From: Prevotella sp.
Lineage (GTDB): Bacteria; Bacteroidota; Bacteroidia; Bacteroidales; Bacteroidaceae
Direction of reading: 5' to 3'
DNA length: 64,000 nucleotides
NCBI GenBank assembly: GCA_017428055.1
Contig: JAFRRN010000050.1
Coordinates: forward strand, 1-64,000
How positions within the stretch are numbered: the stretch's first letter is position 1; every line of letters starts with the position of its first letter. The notes under the pieces were generated by a model. It was not told the DNA's origin, did no database searches, and was given only the letters and a program-made list of their open reading frames with translations. Made by a program: the position numbers and the translations under genes. Of the stretch, positions 33,039 through 42,813 are shown piece by piece.

Positions 33039-36000
33039 ATGAACGTGAAGACCATCCATTCATTCCGCTGGGCATCTCTGATGGTGCTGATGCTCGCCAT
33101 CACACAGACGATTTGCGCGGTGACAGTAGACATCCCCACCAAGGCAGGGAATTACATTTCCTGGAACGATGCCACAGGCAGCCATTTCACCGTGGAGAAC
33201 AACGGTGCCAACGTGGGCAGCACGGGAAAGAACACCACATTGAGTTTCAATGTCAACAACACCCAACAACAAGACTACCTGCTCACATTCAAGACGGGGT
33301 CGAAGATGGAAGCCCAAATGAAGGTGACATTGACTGATGCCCTTGGCAACGTGGCATTGGACCGAAACGTGAAGATAGAGAACACCAATAGTTGGTCGCC
33401 CACCGTCCAACACCAATTCATCCTCGAACAACTGCAACGTGGAACATACACTTTGAAGTTCACCGTGACGCAGACAACGGGAAACTATGCGGGCAACTGG
33501 GGCGACTTGGCATTCTACACCCTCGACAACATAGATGCCATCCCCGGCAAGTTGGCACTGGCAAACGGCAGTTATGGCGGCGGGGTGGTTAATGAGGGTG
33601 CCAACGTGGGCTACATTCGCGATGGCGGCATGGCATCCTATACCTTCAAGAACACGCAAGAGGGTGTCTATATGCTCGCCATGGAGGTGGCACGATATGG
33701 CACGGGCGGCACCGTGGACATTACCGTTTCAGATGCGGAGACACAGGCTGTAGAGGCACAAACCACATATACCGTGGCAGCGGATGCCCCCGGCAGCTAT
33801 ACCCCAGTGGCCATCGCCCTTCCGGGGGAGATAGCCAAAGGCCTGCACATCCTGACATTCCGTTTCCATGATGGTTCGGGATATATCTGCAACTACCGCG
33901 AGGTGGAACTGCGTTATTATGCCAAGCACCTGGCAATCATCAACGGGATCAGCATTTCGGGGCAGACCGTCACAAGCGGCAATGACACCGATTGGCAGTG
34001 CAACCTACCCGCCTCATACAATGCGCCAACCACGACATTCAAGGTGGATAAAGCTTTCGGAACAGTTTCTTGCACCAGCCCGGACATCGACATCACAGAC
34101 CTTGGCGATGGCACATTCTCCATCCCCACCCCCGCAAGGGGCGAGGCAGCCATCATCAAGATGGCACTCACCGCCGACGAGGACGCAGGAGCTGCCGCAC
34201 CCAAGCGTGAATACACCCTCCGCCTTTTCCACATTGGCGACATCACCATGACCGACTTGTCGATTGACGGCACGGCGGTTGACTTGACGGAAGCCATCAA
34301 CCAACCACCCTACAAGGCCACATTCAACGGCAACATCTATACCCAGTTGCCCAAGGTGGTGGCAAGATTCATCGACGGGACGACGGTCAACGGCCAATGT
34401 ACAGCGGTTGATGGAATGGAAGCCACATACACCATCGACGGGAAAATGGGCGATGACACCCGAACCTACCAGCTCACTGTATGTGGTTTACACCTATATA
34501 ATAAAGGTGAAAACGACCAAACGGTGACGCTGAAATACACCGGCGCGGGGAAGAACAATAATGGATGGAGCGACGGCCTCTATGCCATCTCACGCATCGG
34601 GGACGGCTGGGAAAACAGCAGTTTCAAGATGGACACTGGCAGTTACACACTATCCGTACCCGCCAATGTGGTGGTGAAGCAACTCATCTTGAAAGACTTC
34701 AACGCCAATTACAATGGTGGCGAACTGACAGACGTGGCATCGCAAGGCGCAAAGGCATGGATTCCCACCAAGCATGACTACCAAGAACCCGATGCGACGA
34801 TGTATGACCTCATCATCAACATCGACAACCATGAGGCAGGACAGCCCATCACCTTCACGCTGAACGGCGGCGGACAGCCCGTGGCATGGTTTGAACTGAC
34901 CGTCGAACAAGTGGCAATATCCTCTGCCCCCGTGCTGAAAGGAACAAATGTCACCCCCACCACGAACAAAAACCATTGCGTCGTGCAACTGACATTCGAC
35001 CGCGAAATGACCGACACCGAGGCACAAGTCGTCTCCGACACAGGCATCGCTAACACGCTGAAAGCCCCTGGCGGCTCCACCATCTTGGAGTTTGCCGTGT
35101 GGAACTTGCCATACAACAGCCATCACACATTCATCGTGCCAGCCAACAACGCCAAAGACCGTTACGGCAATGGCAACACCGAGGCCATCAGCCTCGACAT
35201 CAACGTGGGCAACAAGGCAGAAGTGAGGAAAGCCACTTACGACTATGTGGTGGGCAACGTGGCAGAATGGAAGAGGGCATTGGGTGCCGTCAACGCATCC
35301 AATGGCAACAGCACGGCGACGCGCAAAACCATCTTCGTGCGCAATGGCGACTATGACTTTGGAAGCGAGGAGCAGTCGCTGAAAGCATATAATGTCAGCA
35401 TCATCGGCGAGAGCCGCGATGGGGTTGTCTTTCACGGCAACCGTGATGGCATCACGAACCCCATCCTGAACATCAACAATACGGGAGGCAATTACCTACA
35501 AGACTTCACCGTTCGAAACGATAAGGACTTTGGCAAGGCCCGCTCAGGCGTGGGTGTCGCCATCTCGGGCGGGAAGAAAGCCGTGATGAAGAACATCGCC
35601 ATGCAAAGCCAACAAGATACACAAGTGACAGGCGAGAGTGGCTATTACCTGAATTGCAAGATTTACGGGGCGGTAGATTACATCTGCGGTGGCGGCAACC
35701 ATTTCTACGACCACTGCGAACTGGTGATGACCAACCCCGGCCCTATCACGGCACCCGCCACAAGCAGTATGCTGAAATGGGGATACGTCTTCCAACATTG
35801 TACCGTGAATGGCTATGGCAGTTTCAATGCCGACAAGAACTATGACCTTGGGCGACCTTGGCAGAACGAGCCTCGCGCCTATTTCCTCCACACACAGATG
35901 AATGTCAGGCCATCGGATGCCGGCTGGCGGGGCATGAGCACACTGCCCACCCATTTCTATGAATACAAGTCGGTGGACAAGGATGGCAACCTGCTCGACC

Positions 36001-38375
36001 TGTCTGTACGACAAAACTCACCCACCAGCACCAACCACTACTCCCCGATTCTCTCTGACGAGGAGGCAGAAACGTACACGGTGGAAAATGTGCTTGGCGG
36101 TAGCGATAGTTGGTTGCCAACAGAAGAGACCGTTACCACCGCAGCCCCCAACGTGAGAGTGAACGGCATGACATTGACATGGGATGACGTGGAAGACGCC
36201 CGATGCTACGTGGTGTTCCACGAAGGGGCATATATCGCCAACCTGACAGACCGTACATTCACAGTCAATGAGACTGGTCGTTACACCATTCGCACCGCCA
36301 ACTTGAACGGAGGCTTGGGAGAGGGAACGGATGTCGATGTCACAGAGGACGAGGAACCCATCACCTTGAAAGAGAAAACACCCGCCTTCCCCGGCGCAGA
36401 GGGGTACGGACGATACGTGACAGGCGGACGAGGGGGCGAGGTGTACCATGTCACCAACCTGAACGACTCGGGCACCGGCTCCTTCCGCTGGGCATGTGAG
36501 AAGAGCGGGACACGTACCATCGTGTTTGACGTGAGCGGCACCATCCACTTGAAATCACAACTCAAACTGCGCAATGGCAACGTGACCATCGCGGGACAGA
36601 CCGCCCCCGGCGACGGCATCTGCGTGGCAGACTGGGACTTTACCATCGCCGCCACCAATGTCATCATCCGCTATATGCGCTTCAGGCCCAGCGACACATC
36701 GGGCGGCGAGCCCGACGGACTGGGGGGCATGGACGGCAAGAACGTCATCGTAGACCATTGTTCGGTGTCGTGGAGCGTGGATGAATGCCTCTCTGTATAT
36801 GGCAACGAACACATGACAGTGCAATGGAGCATCATCTCGCAAAGCCTCAGGAACTCCACCCACGTGAAATCCGCACACGGCTATGGCGGCAACTGGGGAG
36901 GCAAGGGTGCCACGTACCACCACAACTTGCTCGCCCACCACGACTCACGAACGCCACGTTTCGGCAACCGCCCCACCTTTGTGCAGCAAGACACCACCGA
37001 CTATCGCAACAATGTCATCTACAACTGGGCGGGCAACGGATGCTATGGCGGCGAGGGAATGAAGGTCAACATGGTGAACAATTACTACAAGCCCGGACCG
37101 GCAACCGACGGGCGGGCAACGGGTTCCCGCCAGCCTCTCGCCTATCGCATCTGCGGTCTGGGCGTATCGACCAAGGAGGGAGACGGAAGCTATCACATCT
37201 GGGGCAAATACTATGTCAACGGAAACGCAAACCCGGACTATCCCGACTTGGTGAACAAAAACTGGGAGATGGGCATCTACCCGCAAATCACCTCGACCAA
37301 CTGGGGGTATACAGCCACCACCAAGGACACCATGCGGATAGACGAGCCGCTGCCTTTCATCTACGTAACCACCCATACGCCGGAGCAAGCATACGAGAAA
37401 GTGCTGGCTTACGCCGGCGCATCGCTCCACCGGGACAACGTTGACGAACTGGTAGTCAGCGACACACGAAACCGCACGGCGACATACACAGGCAAGGGCA
37501 GCGGCGACTGGCCGGGCATCATCGACACTCCGTTTGACCTGAAACCGATAGGTGCGGACGACGACTGGACACCCTGGCCCATGCTTAACAGCACCACCGC
37601 CCCGCAAGACACCGACGGCGATGGTATGCCCGACGGCTGGGAGGATGCCCACGGGTTGGATTCACACGACAAGACCGACGGCATCATACGCAACGAGGAG
37701 GGGTATACCAACCTGGAACTATACCTCAACTCAATCGTGGCAGACATCACCGCCGCCCAAAATGAGGGTGGTGAACCTTTGGGATTCATCGAATATGCCA
37801 CGGAAGAGGACATCACGGGGGCATTGGCCATCCCCACCGACGCGCTCAATTTGGACAAGGCAGAGATTAAGTTGAACGCAAACGGCAAGAATGCCGCCAA
37901 GGTATTGAACAACTCCTTCGACAGTTTCAGCCACGGCGACATGGCATCGTTCCTCTTGAATTGCACGGAATCGGGCATCTACTCATTCAACTTCGATGCC
38001 GCCACCACCCGTAGCGACTTCAAGCTCCAATTCACTATCACGGACGCGACGAGCGGGAAGGTGGAGACCAACAAGACCATCAACATCAGCAACACGGGCA
38101 ATTGGCAGTCGTATAAGAGTTATTCATTCGACACGTCCGACATGGGCGAGGGCATCAAACGCCTCGACATGACCTGGCTAAGCAGCAATGGGCAATACAC
38201 GGGCAACGTGAAGAACATCGCCATCACCCTCAAGTCGCCAACCGACATCAAGGCGAAAGAGGATGGCGACAGCCAAAAGGAACAACCCATATACAACCTA
38301 CAAGGGCAACGCGTGACACAGGCGACCCGCCCAGGCATATACATCGTGGGGGGCAAGAAAACCATCATCCATTAA
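33039..38375 (+). CDS. Pectin methylesterase (CE8) - pectate lyase (PL1) fusion, secreted
   Basis: 1778 residues. After the signal peptide (about 1-28) come two CBM-like sandwiches (30-300) and further beta modules. The CE8 methylesterase lies at about 728-990, with QDTQV, GAVDYICGGG (the DFIFG-type Asp) and LGRPWQ (catalytic Arg) all present. A short Fn3-like spacer follows. The PL1 lyase is at about 1114-1487 (FPGAEGYGRYVTGGRGGEVY, VDHCSVSWSVDE, RTPRFGNRPTF). Then a calcium-type DTDGDGMPDGWEDAHGL (about 1524), another CBM-like domain (1600-1740) that resembles the first, and the sorting tail IYNLQGQRV...GIYIVGGKK. It should de-esterify homogalacturonan and cleave the product in one polypeptide at the cell surface. 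Confidence 0.9.
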   Translation: MNVKTIHSFRWASLMVLMLAITQTICAVTVDIPTKAGNYISWNDATGSHFTVENNGANVGSTGKNTTLSFNVNNTQQQDYLLTFKTGSKMEAQMKVTLTDALGNVALDRNVKIENTNSWSPTVQHQFILEQLQRGTYTLKFTVTQTTGNYAGNWGDLAFYTLDNIDAIPGKLALANGSYGGGVVNEGANVGYIRDGGMASYTFKNTQEGVYMLAMEVARYGTGGTVDITVSDAETQAVEAQTTYTVAADAPGSYTPVAIALPGEIAKGLHILTFRFHDGSGYICNYREVELRYYAKHLAIINGISISGQTVTSGNDTDWQCNLPASYNAPTTTFKVDKAFGTVSCTSPDIDITDLGDGTFSIPTPARGEAAIIKMALTADEDAGAAAPKREYTLRLFHIGDITMTDLSIDGTAVDLTEAINQPPYKATFNGNIYTQLPKVVARFIDGTTVNGQCTAVDGMEATYTIDGKMGDDTRTYQLTVCGLHLYNKGENDQTVTLKYTGAGKNNNGWSDGLYAISRIGDGWENSSFKMDTGSYTLSVPANVVVKQLILKDFNANYNGGELTDVASQGAKAWIPTKHDYQEPDATMYDLIINIDNHEAGQPITFTLNGGGQPVAWFELTVEQVAISSAPVLKGTNVTPTTNKNHCVVQLTFDREMTDTEAQVVSDTGIANTLKAPGGSTILEFAVWNLPYNSHHTFIVPANNAKDRYGNGNTEAISLDINVGNKAEVRKATYDYVVGNVAEWKRALGAVNASNGNSTATRKTIFVRNGDYDFGSEEQSLKAYNVSIIGESRDGVVFHGNRDGITNPILNINNTGGNYLQDFTVRNDKDFGKARSGVGVAISGGKKAVMKNIAMQSQQDTQVTGESGYYLNCKIYGAVDYICGGGNHFYDHCELVMTNPGPITAPATSSMLKWGYVFQHCTVNGYGSFNADKNYDLGRPWQNEPRAYFLHTQMNVRPSDAGWRGMSTLPTHFYEYKSVDKDGNLLDLSVRQNSPTSTNHYSPILSDEEAETYTVENVLGGSDSWLPTEETVTTAAPNVRVNGMTLTWDDVEDARCYVVFHEGAYIANLTDRTFTVNETGRYTIRTANLNGGLGEGTDVDVTEDEEPITLKEKTPAFPGAEGYGRYVTGGRGGEVYHVTNLNDSGTGSFRWACEKSGTRTIVFDVSGTIHLKSQLKLRNGNVTIAGQTAPGDGICVADWDFTIAATNVIIRYMRFRPSDTSGGEPDGLGGMDGKNVIVDHCSVSWSVDECLSVYGNEHMTVQWSIISQSLRNSTHVKSAHGYGGNWGGKGATYHHNLLAHHDSRTPRFGNRPTFVQQDTTDYRNNVIYNWAGNGCYGGEGMKVNMVNNYYKPGPATDGRATGSRQPLAYRICGLGVSTKEGDGSYHIWGKYYVNGNANPDYPDLVNKNWEMGIYPQITSTNWGYTATTKDTMRIDEPLPFIYVTTHTPEQAYEKVLAYAGASLHRDNVDELVVSDTRNRTATYTGKGSGDWPGIIDTPFDLKPIGADDDWTPWPMLNSTTAPQDTDGDGMPDGWEDAHGLDSHDKTDGIIRNEEGYTNLELYLNSIVADITAAQNEGGEPLGFIEYATEEDITGALAIPTDALNLDKAEIKLNANGKNAAKVLNNSFDSFSHGDMASFLLNCTESGIYSFNFDAATTRSDFKLQFTITDATSGKVETNKTINISNTGNWQSYKSYSFDTSDMGEGIKRLDMTWLSSNGQYTGNVKNIAITLKSPTDIKAKEDGDSQKEQPIYNLQGQRVTQATRPGIYIVGGKKTIIH

Positions 38376-38511
38376 CATCCGAATGGATATGCAATGAAAA
38401 ATATTGACAAAAACGCCATCGGGATTATGTGCAAAGTAGTAGTTAAACGGTGTTAAACGCCGCTTTCCATACGCCTCGTTGGAGACGAAAATATCCATTT
38501 AACATTTTTTC

Positions 38512-38608
38512 TGTGGCATCCGTCGGCGGCGGATGCCACATTTATCCTCCACAGATGCGGCATTTGTCGGGCGCGGATGCCGCCCAAAATATGTTAAAAT
38601 GCCGCATC
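38512..38608. repeat. Pair of GC-rich hairpin repeats (gap 38376-38761)
   Basis: Unit 1 is TGTGGCATCCG - TCGGCGG - CGGATGCCACA (38512-38540, perfect 11-bp arms). Unit 2 is a diverged copy, GCGGCAT...ATGCCGC (38557-38583). A third segment, AAATGCCGCATC (38597-38608), is an exact 12-bp complement of 38554-38565 and competes with unit 2. The rest of this 385-bp gap shows no gene. The first hairpin may end transcription of the fusion gene. Confidence 0.7.
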
Positions 38609-38761
38609 GGTGGACATCAAACAACACCTTCTTACAAACAAACCCTTGACATTCAGCACGTTATGAAATGCGTCACCATTCGCTTATTTACGCCCAAAGA
38701 TTCAGTTGATGGCAAATAACGCAACCATGGAGACCCTATTTGTGATAAAAAATTGACATTT

Positions 38762-39628
38762 TCATGCGTCCTTGATGGCACCAATTTCCTGCCGATATTC
38801 CGTGGGAGTGAGGCCCGTCTCGCGCTTGAAGAACTTGGTGAGGGATGAGGGATGGGGGAAATTGAGGCGGTCGGCAATCTGCGAAGCTGTCTCATCGCTA
38901 TAGGCAAGCCATACCTTGATCTCCTTGACGACGGTCTGGTTGACCCATTGCATGACCGTCTTGCCGCTCAATTGCTTGATGAGGGTACTCAAATAATGCG
39001 GGGCGATGCACAGACGGTCGGCATAGAAGGGGATGGTACGCTCGCGCGAGGCGTGGCGCGATACCAAGGAGATAAAGCGGCGGAGGGTCTCCTCCTGGTG
39101 GCTGGCGGGCTTGGTGGCAGTGCTTTCCGCCTGTTGGAGGCTCACGAAATGCAGCAGCGACTCCACTTGCATACGCACGTTCTCATCGGGAAAGGGTTGC
39201 TGCTGGGCAAGCGACCATATCAACGAGAGGTGTTGGTCGATGATTGTGCGCGTAGAATCTTTCATTAATGAAGAATGAAGGATGATTAATTCTTCATTTC
39301 TTGACGATGGATGGAATGAGAAGGCATCCAACTGGAAGTCGGGCGAGAGCGACCGTTTCTCAATGAGCGTGTCGCCGAAAAACACCACCAAGTCGCCCGC
39401 CACGAACTCATACTCCACCAAATTGAAGGTGTATCTCGCCACACCCTGCCGCACCAACACCACCCTACCGTCACGCAGGAGGTAAGGTTGGGAGGGCACA
39501 AGGAACTCCCTGCTGGCGAAACCAAACTCGCGGAGCATGAAGAAGTCATCATGGAGGAAGAGGTGGCCCTGTTCTTTCCACTGCTCGGTATGGCTATACA
39601 GTTCGAGGGCGATGGTGTCTATGAGCAT
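38762..39628 (-). CDS. AraC-family transcriptional regulator
   Basis: 288 residues from ATG 39628 (MLIDTIALELYS). A start at 39652 is excluded because the -7 box at 39650-39657 overlaps it. The N-terminal cupin-like half (LVRQGVARYTFNLVEYEFVA) senses an unknown ligand. The C-terminal double helix-turn-helix is clear: FYADRLCIAPHYLSTLIKQL, then SQIADRLNFPHPSSLTKFFK and RETGLTPTEYRQE. Near residue 120 the chain NEELIILHSSLM is encoded by a short dispersed repeat (39261-39298). Divergent from the FadL-like porin and possibly its regulator. Confidence 0.85.
   Translation of the reverse strand: MLIDTIALELYSHTEQWKEQGHLFLHDDFFMLREFGFASREFLVPSQPYLLRDGRVVLVRQGVARYTFNLVEYEFVAGDLVVFFGDTLIEKRSLSPDFQLDAFSFHPSSRNEELIILHSSLMKDSTRTIIDQHLSLIWSLAQQQPFPDENVRMQVESLLHFVSLQQAESTATKPASHQEETLRRFISLVSRHASRERTIPFYADRLCIAPHYLSTLIKQLSGKTVMQWVNQTVVKEIKVWLAYSDETASQIADRLNFPHPSSLTKFFKRETGLTPTEYRQEIGAIKDA
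39261..39298. repeat. AATGAAGAAT repeat inside the AraC gene
   Basis: AATGAAGAAT (39267-39276) and ATTCTTCATT (39289-39298) are perfect inverted 10-mers, next to the palindrome TTCATTAATGAA (39261-39272). Similar GAAGAATGA / TTCTTCATTCTTCAT strings occur between genes near 42985 and 46500-46535. Confidence 0.6.
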
Positions 39629-39649
39629 AATGATATACGATTGTTTGGG

Positions 39650-39657
39650 CAAAGATA
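39650..39657 (-). promoter_or_regulatory. -7 element of the AraC gene
   Basis: TATCTTTG on the minus strand, 22 nt before the chosen ATG at 39628; it decides the start. Confidence 0.6.
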
Positions 39658-39734
39658 GTCATAATTTCTAACAATTCTTACAATCGGGCAAGTATTTCGG
39701 TGGAAAAGCCAATAAAAAAATGGGGGGAAATGGA

Positions 39735-39742
39735 TAATTTTG
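39735..39742 (+). promoter_or_regulatory. -7 element of the FadL-like gene
   Basis: TAATTTTG followed by CAACC, 25 nt before the ATG at 39767; it rules out the longer TTG start at 39740. Confidence 0.55.
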
Positions 39743-39766
39743 CAACCGATTTTATTTGACAAGACA

Positions 39767-41146
39767 ATGAAGAAAACTTTTTTTGCCATATTGGCACTCC
39801 TTTCCTGCAACATGATGCTTGCGGGCGGTCTGATGACCAACACCAATTACCACATCGCATTCGACCGCATGATGGCACGGGGCGCAACCTTCGACATCGA
39901 TGCCGCCTACTCCAACCCTGCCGGTCTGGCATGGGGATACGACGGGTTCCAGATGTCACTCAATTTCCAAAAGCCATGGCAAAACCGCGACATCGAGACG
40001 ACAATCCCTGGGTTCCTCGGATCGGACTTTTCCAAGAAATACGAAGGAAAGGCTTCCGCACCCATCGTTCCCGCCCTGTTTGCCTCTTATAAGCAAGACC
40101 GATGGGCCGTCTCCACGATGATTGGCATCGTGGGAAGCGGCGGTTTCGTGAAATATGACGATGGTGTGCCAATGTTCAACATCCCCATCACCGCCATGAT
40201 GGCACAGAAAGGACTCATGCCGGGGCAGTACACGTTGGACTCCGAGATGAAGGGCAAGCAGTATATCTACGGCGGGCAGGTGAACTTCACCTATAAGATT
40301 GCCGACTTCCTGTCGGCAGCCGTGGGACTCCGCGCCAACTATTACGACGGCTACTATCGCGGACATGTGGTCGCCACCCATCCCCAAATGGGCAGCCTCG
40401 TGAATCTCCAACTCGACTGCAACCAGCGTGGATGGGGCTTCAATCCCATCATTGCCGCCGACTTCCACAAGGGTCCTGTCACCATTGCCGCCCGTTACGA
40501 GTTCCGTACAAAACTCAATGTGCCGAATGACACGAAAGAACTCATCGTGGGAACGATGGGACAAGACACCGACGTAAAGGCATTGGCAGAGCAATTAGGT
40601 ACGGAAAAGACCGTGGCAGCTTTGTCGCAGACGGCGTTAGGGAGCATGGCATCGAAGATCACGGGCTACCTCCCCGACGAGAAGACACGTTATGACATGC
40701 CCTCGCTTTTGTCTGTGGCCGTGGGTTATGAGTTCACTCCCCAGCTTCGCGCGACGGCTGAATACCACTTCTTTGATGACAAACACGCGAAGATGGCGGG
40801 CAACCGCCAAGACGAATTGACTGGCGGAACCAACGAATTCCTATTGGGCGTGGAGTATGACATCAACGATAAGTTCACCGTAAGTTGCGGCGGGCAGCGC
40901 ACCGACTATGGCTTGAGCGACGGCTACCAGCAGAACACGTCCTTCGCATGTGATAGCTATTCCGTGGGACTCGGTGGTGCTTGGAACATCACGGAGAAGA
41001 TTCGTCTGAACATGGGGTACTTCATGACCATCTATAGCGACTACACCAAGGCACAAGACCAATACCTTGGCTTGCCCTATAGTGGCAAGGAAGTCTACTC
41101 CCGCACCAACTATGTGGTGGGCGTAGGTGTTGACTACAAGTTCTAA
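39767..41146 (+). CDS. FadL/OmpP1-type outer membrane protein
   Basis: 459 residues from ATG 39767. A signal peptide (MKKTFFAILALLSCNMMLAG) is followed by the FadL-like hatch opening with DAAYSNPAGLAWGYDGFQMS, the conserved NPAG motif. Many amphipathic beta strands follow and the protein ends in a terminal aromatic, VGVGVDYKF, as outer-membrane barrels do. The family carries long-chain fatty acids or other hydrophobic compounds across the outer membrane. Single gene, with a dispersed palindrome downstream (41262-41332). Confidence 0.85.
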   Translation: MKKTFFAILALLSCNMMLAGGLMTNTNYHIAFDRMMARGATFDIDAAYSNPAGLAWGYDGFQMSLNFQKPWQNRDIETTIPGFLGSDFSKKYEGKASAPIVPALFASYKQDRWAVSTMIGIVGSGGFVKYDDGVPMFNIPITAMMAQKGLMPGQYTLDSEMKGKQYIYGGQVNFTYKIADFLSAAVGLRANYYDGYYRGHVVATHPQMGSLVNLQLDCNQRGWGFNPIIAADFHKGPVTIAARYEFRTKLNVPNDTKELIVGTMGQDTDVKALAEQLGTEKTVAALSQTALGSMASKITGYLPDEKTRYDMPSLLSVAVGYEFTPQLRATAEYHFFDDKHAKMAGNRQDELTGGTNEFLLGVEYDINDKFTVSCGGQRTDYGLSDGYQQNTSFACDSYSVGLGGAWNITEKIRLNMGYFMTIYSDYTKAQDQYLGLPYSGKEVYSRTNYVVGVGVDYKF

Positions 41147-41261
41147 AGAGGGAAGATAGAGGTTTACTATCTGCGGAACGGCTTTTCCGCTCGCAATGAT
41201 ACACACGCCAAATACGGGTAGATATGCCGATTTGCCCCTATAATGGGTATGGATGAACGAG

Positions 41262-41332
41262 GATGAACGAACACGAATGTCTCGAATAAAACGAATTATT
41301 CGCAATATTTGATAGATTCGTGTTCGTTCATC
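41262..41332. repeat. Dispersed palindromic repeat, copy 2
   Basis: Perfect 17-bp arms GATGAACGAACACGAAT (41262-41278) and its complement (41316-41332). The interior, CTCGAAT..AACGAATTATTCG, matches copy 1 at 10297-10349. It lies between the convergent FadL-like and ATPase genes and could end transcription of either. Confidence 0.8.
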
Positions 41333-41371
41333 GCTTCAATTGAATCGAATGATTCTAAAATTGTTATTTGC

Positions 41372-42793
41372 TTATCCAAACAAGTCGTCCATGGTTATCT
41401 CCTTTTGCACCATGTTGTAGTAGTTGTTATGGACAATGCCGTTTGTTGTTATCATGACAAGGTGAAGGGTACGTTTGTCCTTTGACAATTCTTGGTACGC
41501 CTCAATTTTGTTTTGCAAGTCCTTTGCGTAATCCTTGTCGATGGTGAAGATGGTTGTGGAATGCTTCATCTCACAGATGTCGGTAAAGCCGTCTGCCCGT
41601 TGTATCACTAAGTCAATTTGCGCCCCGCGCCGTTCATCAGAACCTCGGGCAAACCATGAACACACGTTTGTCTGTACACCCGCGATGCCCAGTGCGGCTT
41701 TCATTTGGGCGACATGTTGTAGGCAAACTCGCTCAAAAGCATGACCCTTCCACACATGATGAGATGATGACATGAAAGTGTTTGACCAATAATGCTCATC
41801 GGTGAAGGCATTTTTCTTGATGCAGTGGTAATAAAATAATGTGTAGTTGTCTATCAACTGATACAGTGCGTTTGTTTCTGCGGTATCGGCAGAGGCAAAG
41901 CGACGGATGAAACCGCACTCTTCCAGTTCTTCCAGAATGGTGGAGAAAGTTCCTCCGTCTGTGAGTTTGCTCGCCATAAGTATATCTTCCCTTGTCATGC
42001 CAGACTTTTTGCCGTTGCTCAAGCATTCGATGACTTTCAGGTAATTTCCCGGATTTCTAAACAGAATCGCATATAGAGCCTCAAACTCATCGTGCAACTG
42101 TGCCGTCTCATTGAAGAACAATTGGTCAACATTCTGTGCCACGCTCAATCCTTTCTTCAGGAAACTCCAGTAGTAGGGTATGCCACCAAAAATCATATAG
42201 AGTTCCAATATGTCCTTCCTGCCAAGAGCGAGATTGGCACCCTTGGCAAAGAGTTCACACTCACGGAGCGTGAATGGAACGAGTTTGATGCGGTTCGTCA
42301 GTCTTCCGCGAAGCCCTCCCTTGTCCTTCATGAGTTTCTTGCTAATCCATGAAGTGGCACTTCCGCAAACGATAAGTACGATGTCTTTCTCACGTCGTGC
42401 CGTTGCCCATCCGTTCCAAAAATTTTCCAATGCACCAATTAGGTTTCCCTTTGGTGTGTCCATCCAAGGGAGCTCATCAATGAAAATAACTTTTTTGCCC
42501 CCTGGAGCATTATTGATAAGTTGCTTTAACAATTCGAAGGCTTCAATCCAAGTCTTTGGTATGGCACACTTCATGCCAACCGCCAATAGAGAGTTGCGGA
42601 ACGCCGTCAGTTGTTGGCGGAGCGTTCCTTTGGCAACTCCCGTGTGCTGAAAGCAGAAATGGTAGTTGAAGGTCTCTCGGATGAGATACGTCTTGCCCAC
42701 ACGCCGTCTGCCATAGACGGCACAAAATTGTGACTCTTCTTTATCAAGCAGCCCTAATAGTTCACGTCGTTCTTTTTCACGTCCGATAATCAT
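41372..42793 (-). CDS. ATPase_2/DUF234-type ATPase with C-terminal nuclease-like domain
   Basis: 473 residues. Start MIIGREKERRELLGLL, Walker A YGRRRVGKTYLIRE (about 28-41) and Walker B VIFIDELPWMDTPKG. The residues IVCGSATSWI and LTNRIKLVPFTL are typical sensor regions of the archaeal-type ATPase_2 group. A winged helix follows (KSGMTREDILMASKLTDGG). The C-terminal part, GAQIDLVIQRADGFTDICEM ending in K, has the D...ExK layout of DUF234/PD-(D/E)XK domains. The family is common in Bacteroidetes and its role is not established; a defence or toxin-like role is possible. The promoter lies inside a set of TTCCGCTG boxes. Confidence 0.8.
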   Translation of the reverse strand: MIIGREKERRELLGLLDKEESQFCAVYGRRRVGKTYLIRETFNYHFCFQHTGVAKGTLRQQLTAFRNSLLAVGMKCAIPKTWIEAFELLKQLINNAPGGKKVIFIDELPWMDTPKGNLIGALENFWNGWATARREKDIVLIVCGSATSWISKKLMKDKGGLRGRLTNRIKLVPFTLRECELFAKGANLALGRKDILELYMIFGGIPYYWSFLKKGLSVAQNVDQLFFNETAQLHDEFEALYAILFRNPGNYLKVIECLSNGKKSGMTREDILMASKLTDGGTFSTILEELEECGFIRRFASADTAETNALYQLIDNYTLFYYHCIKKNAFTDEHYWSNTFMSSSHHVWKGHAFERVCLQHVAQMKAALGIAGVQTNVCSWFARGSDERRGAQIDLVIQRADGFTDICEMKHSTTIFTIDKDYAKDLQNKIEAYQELSKDKRTLHLVMITTNGIVHNNYYNMVQKEITMDDLFG

Positions 42794-42813
42794 AGATGTA
42801 TTATTGGATAAAT

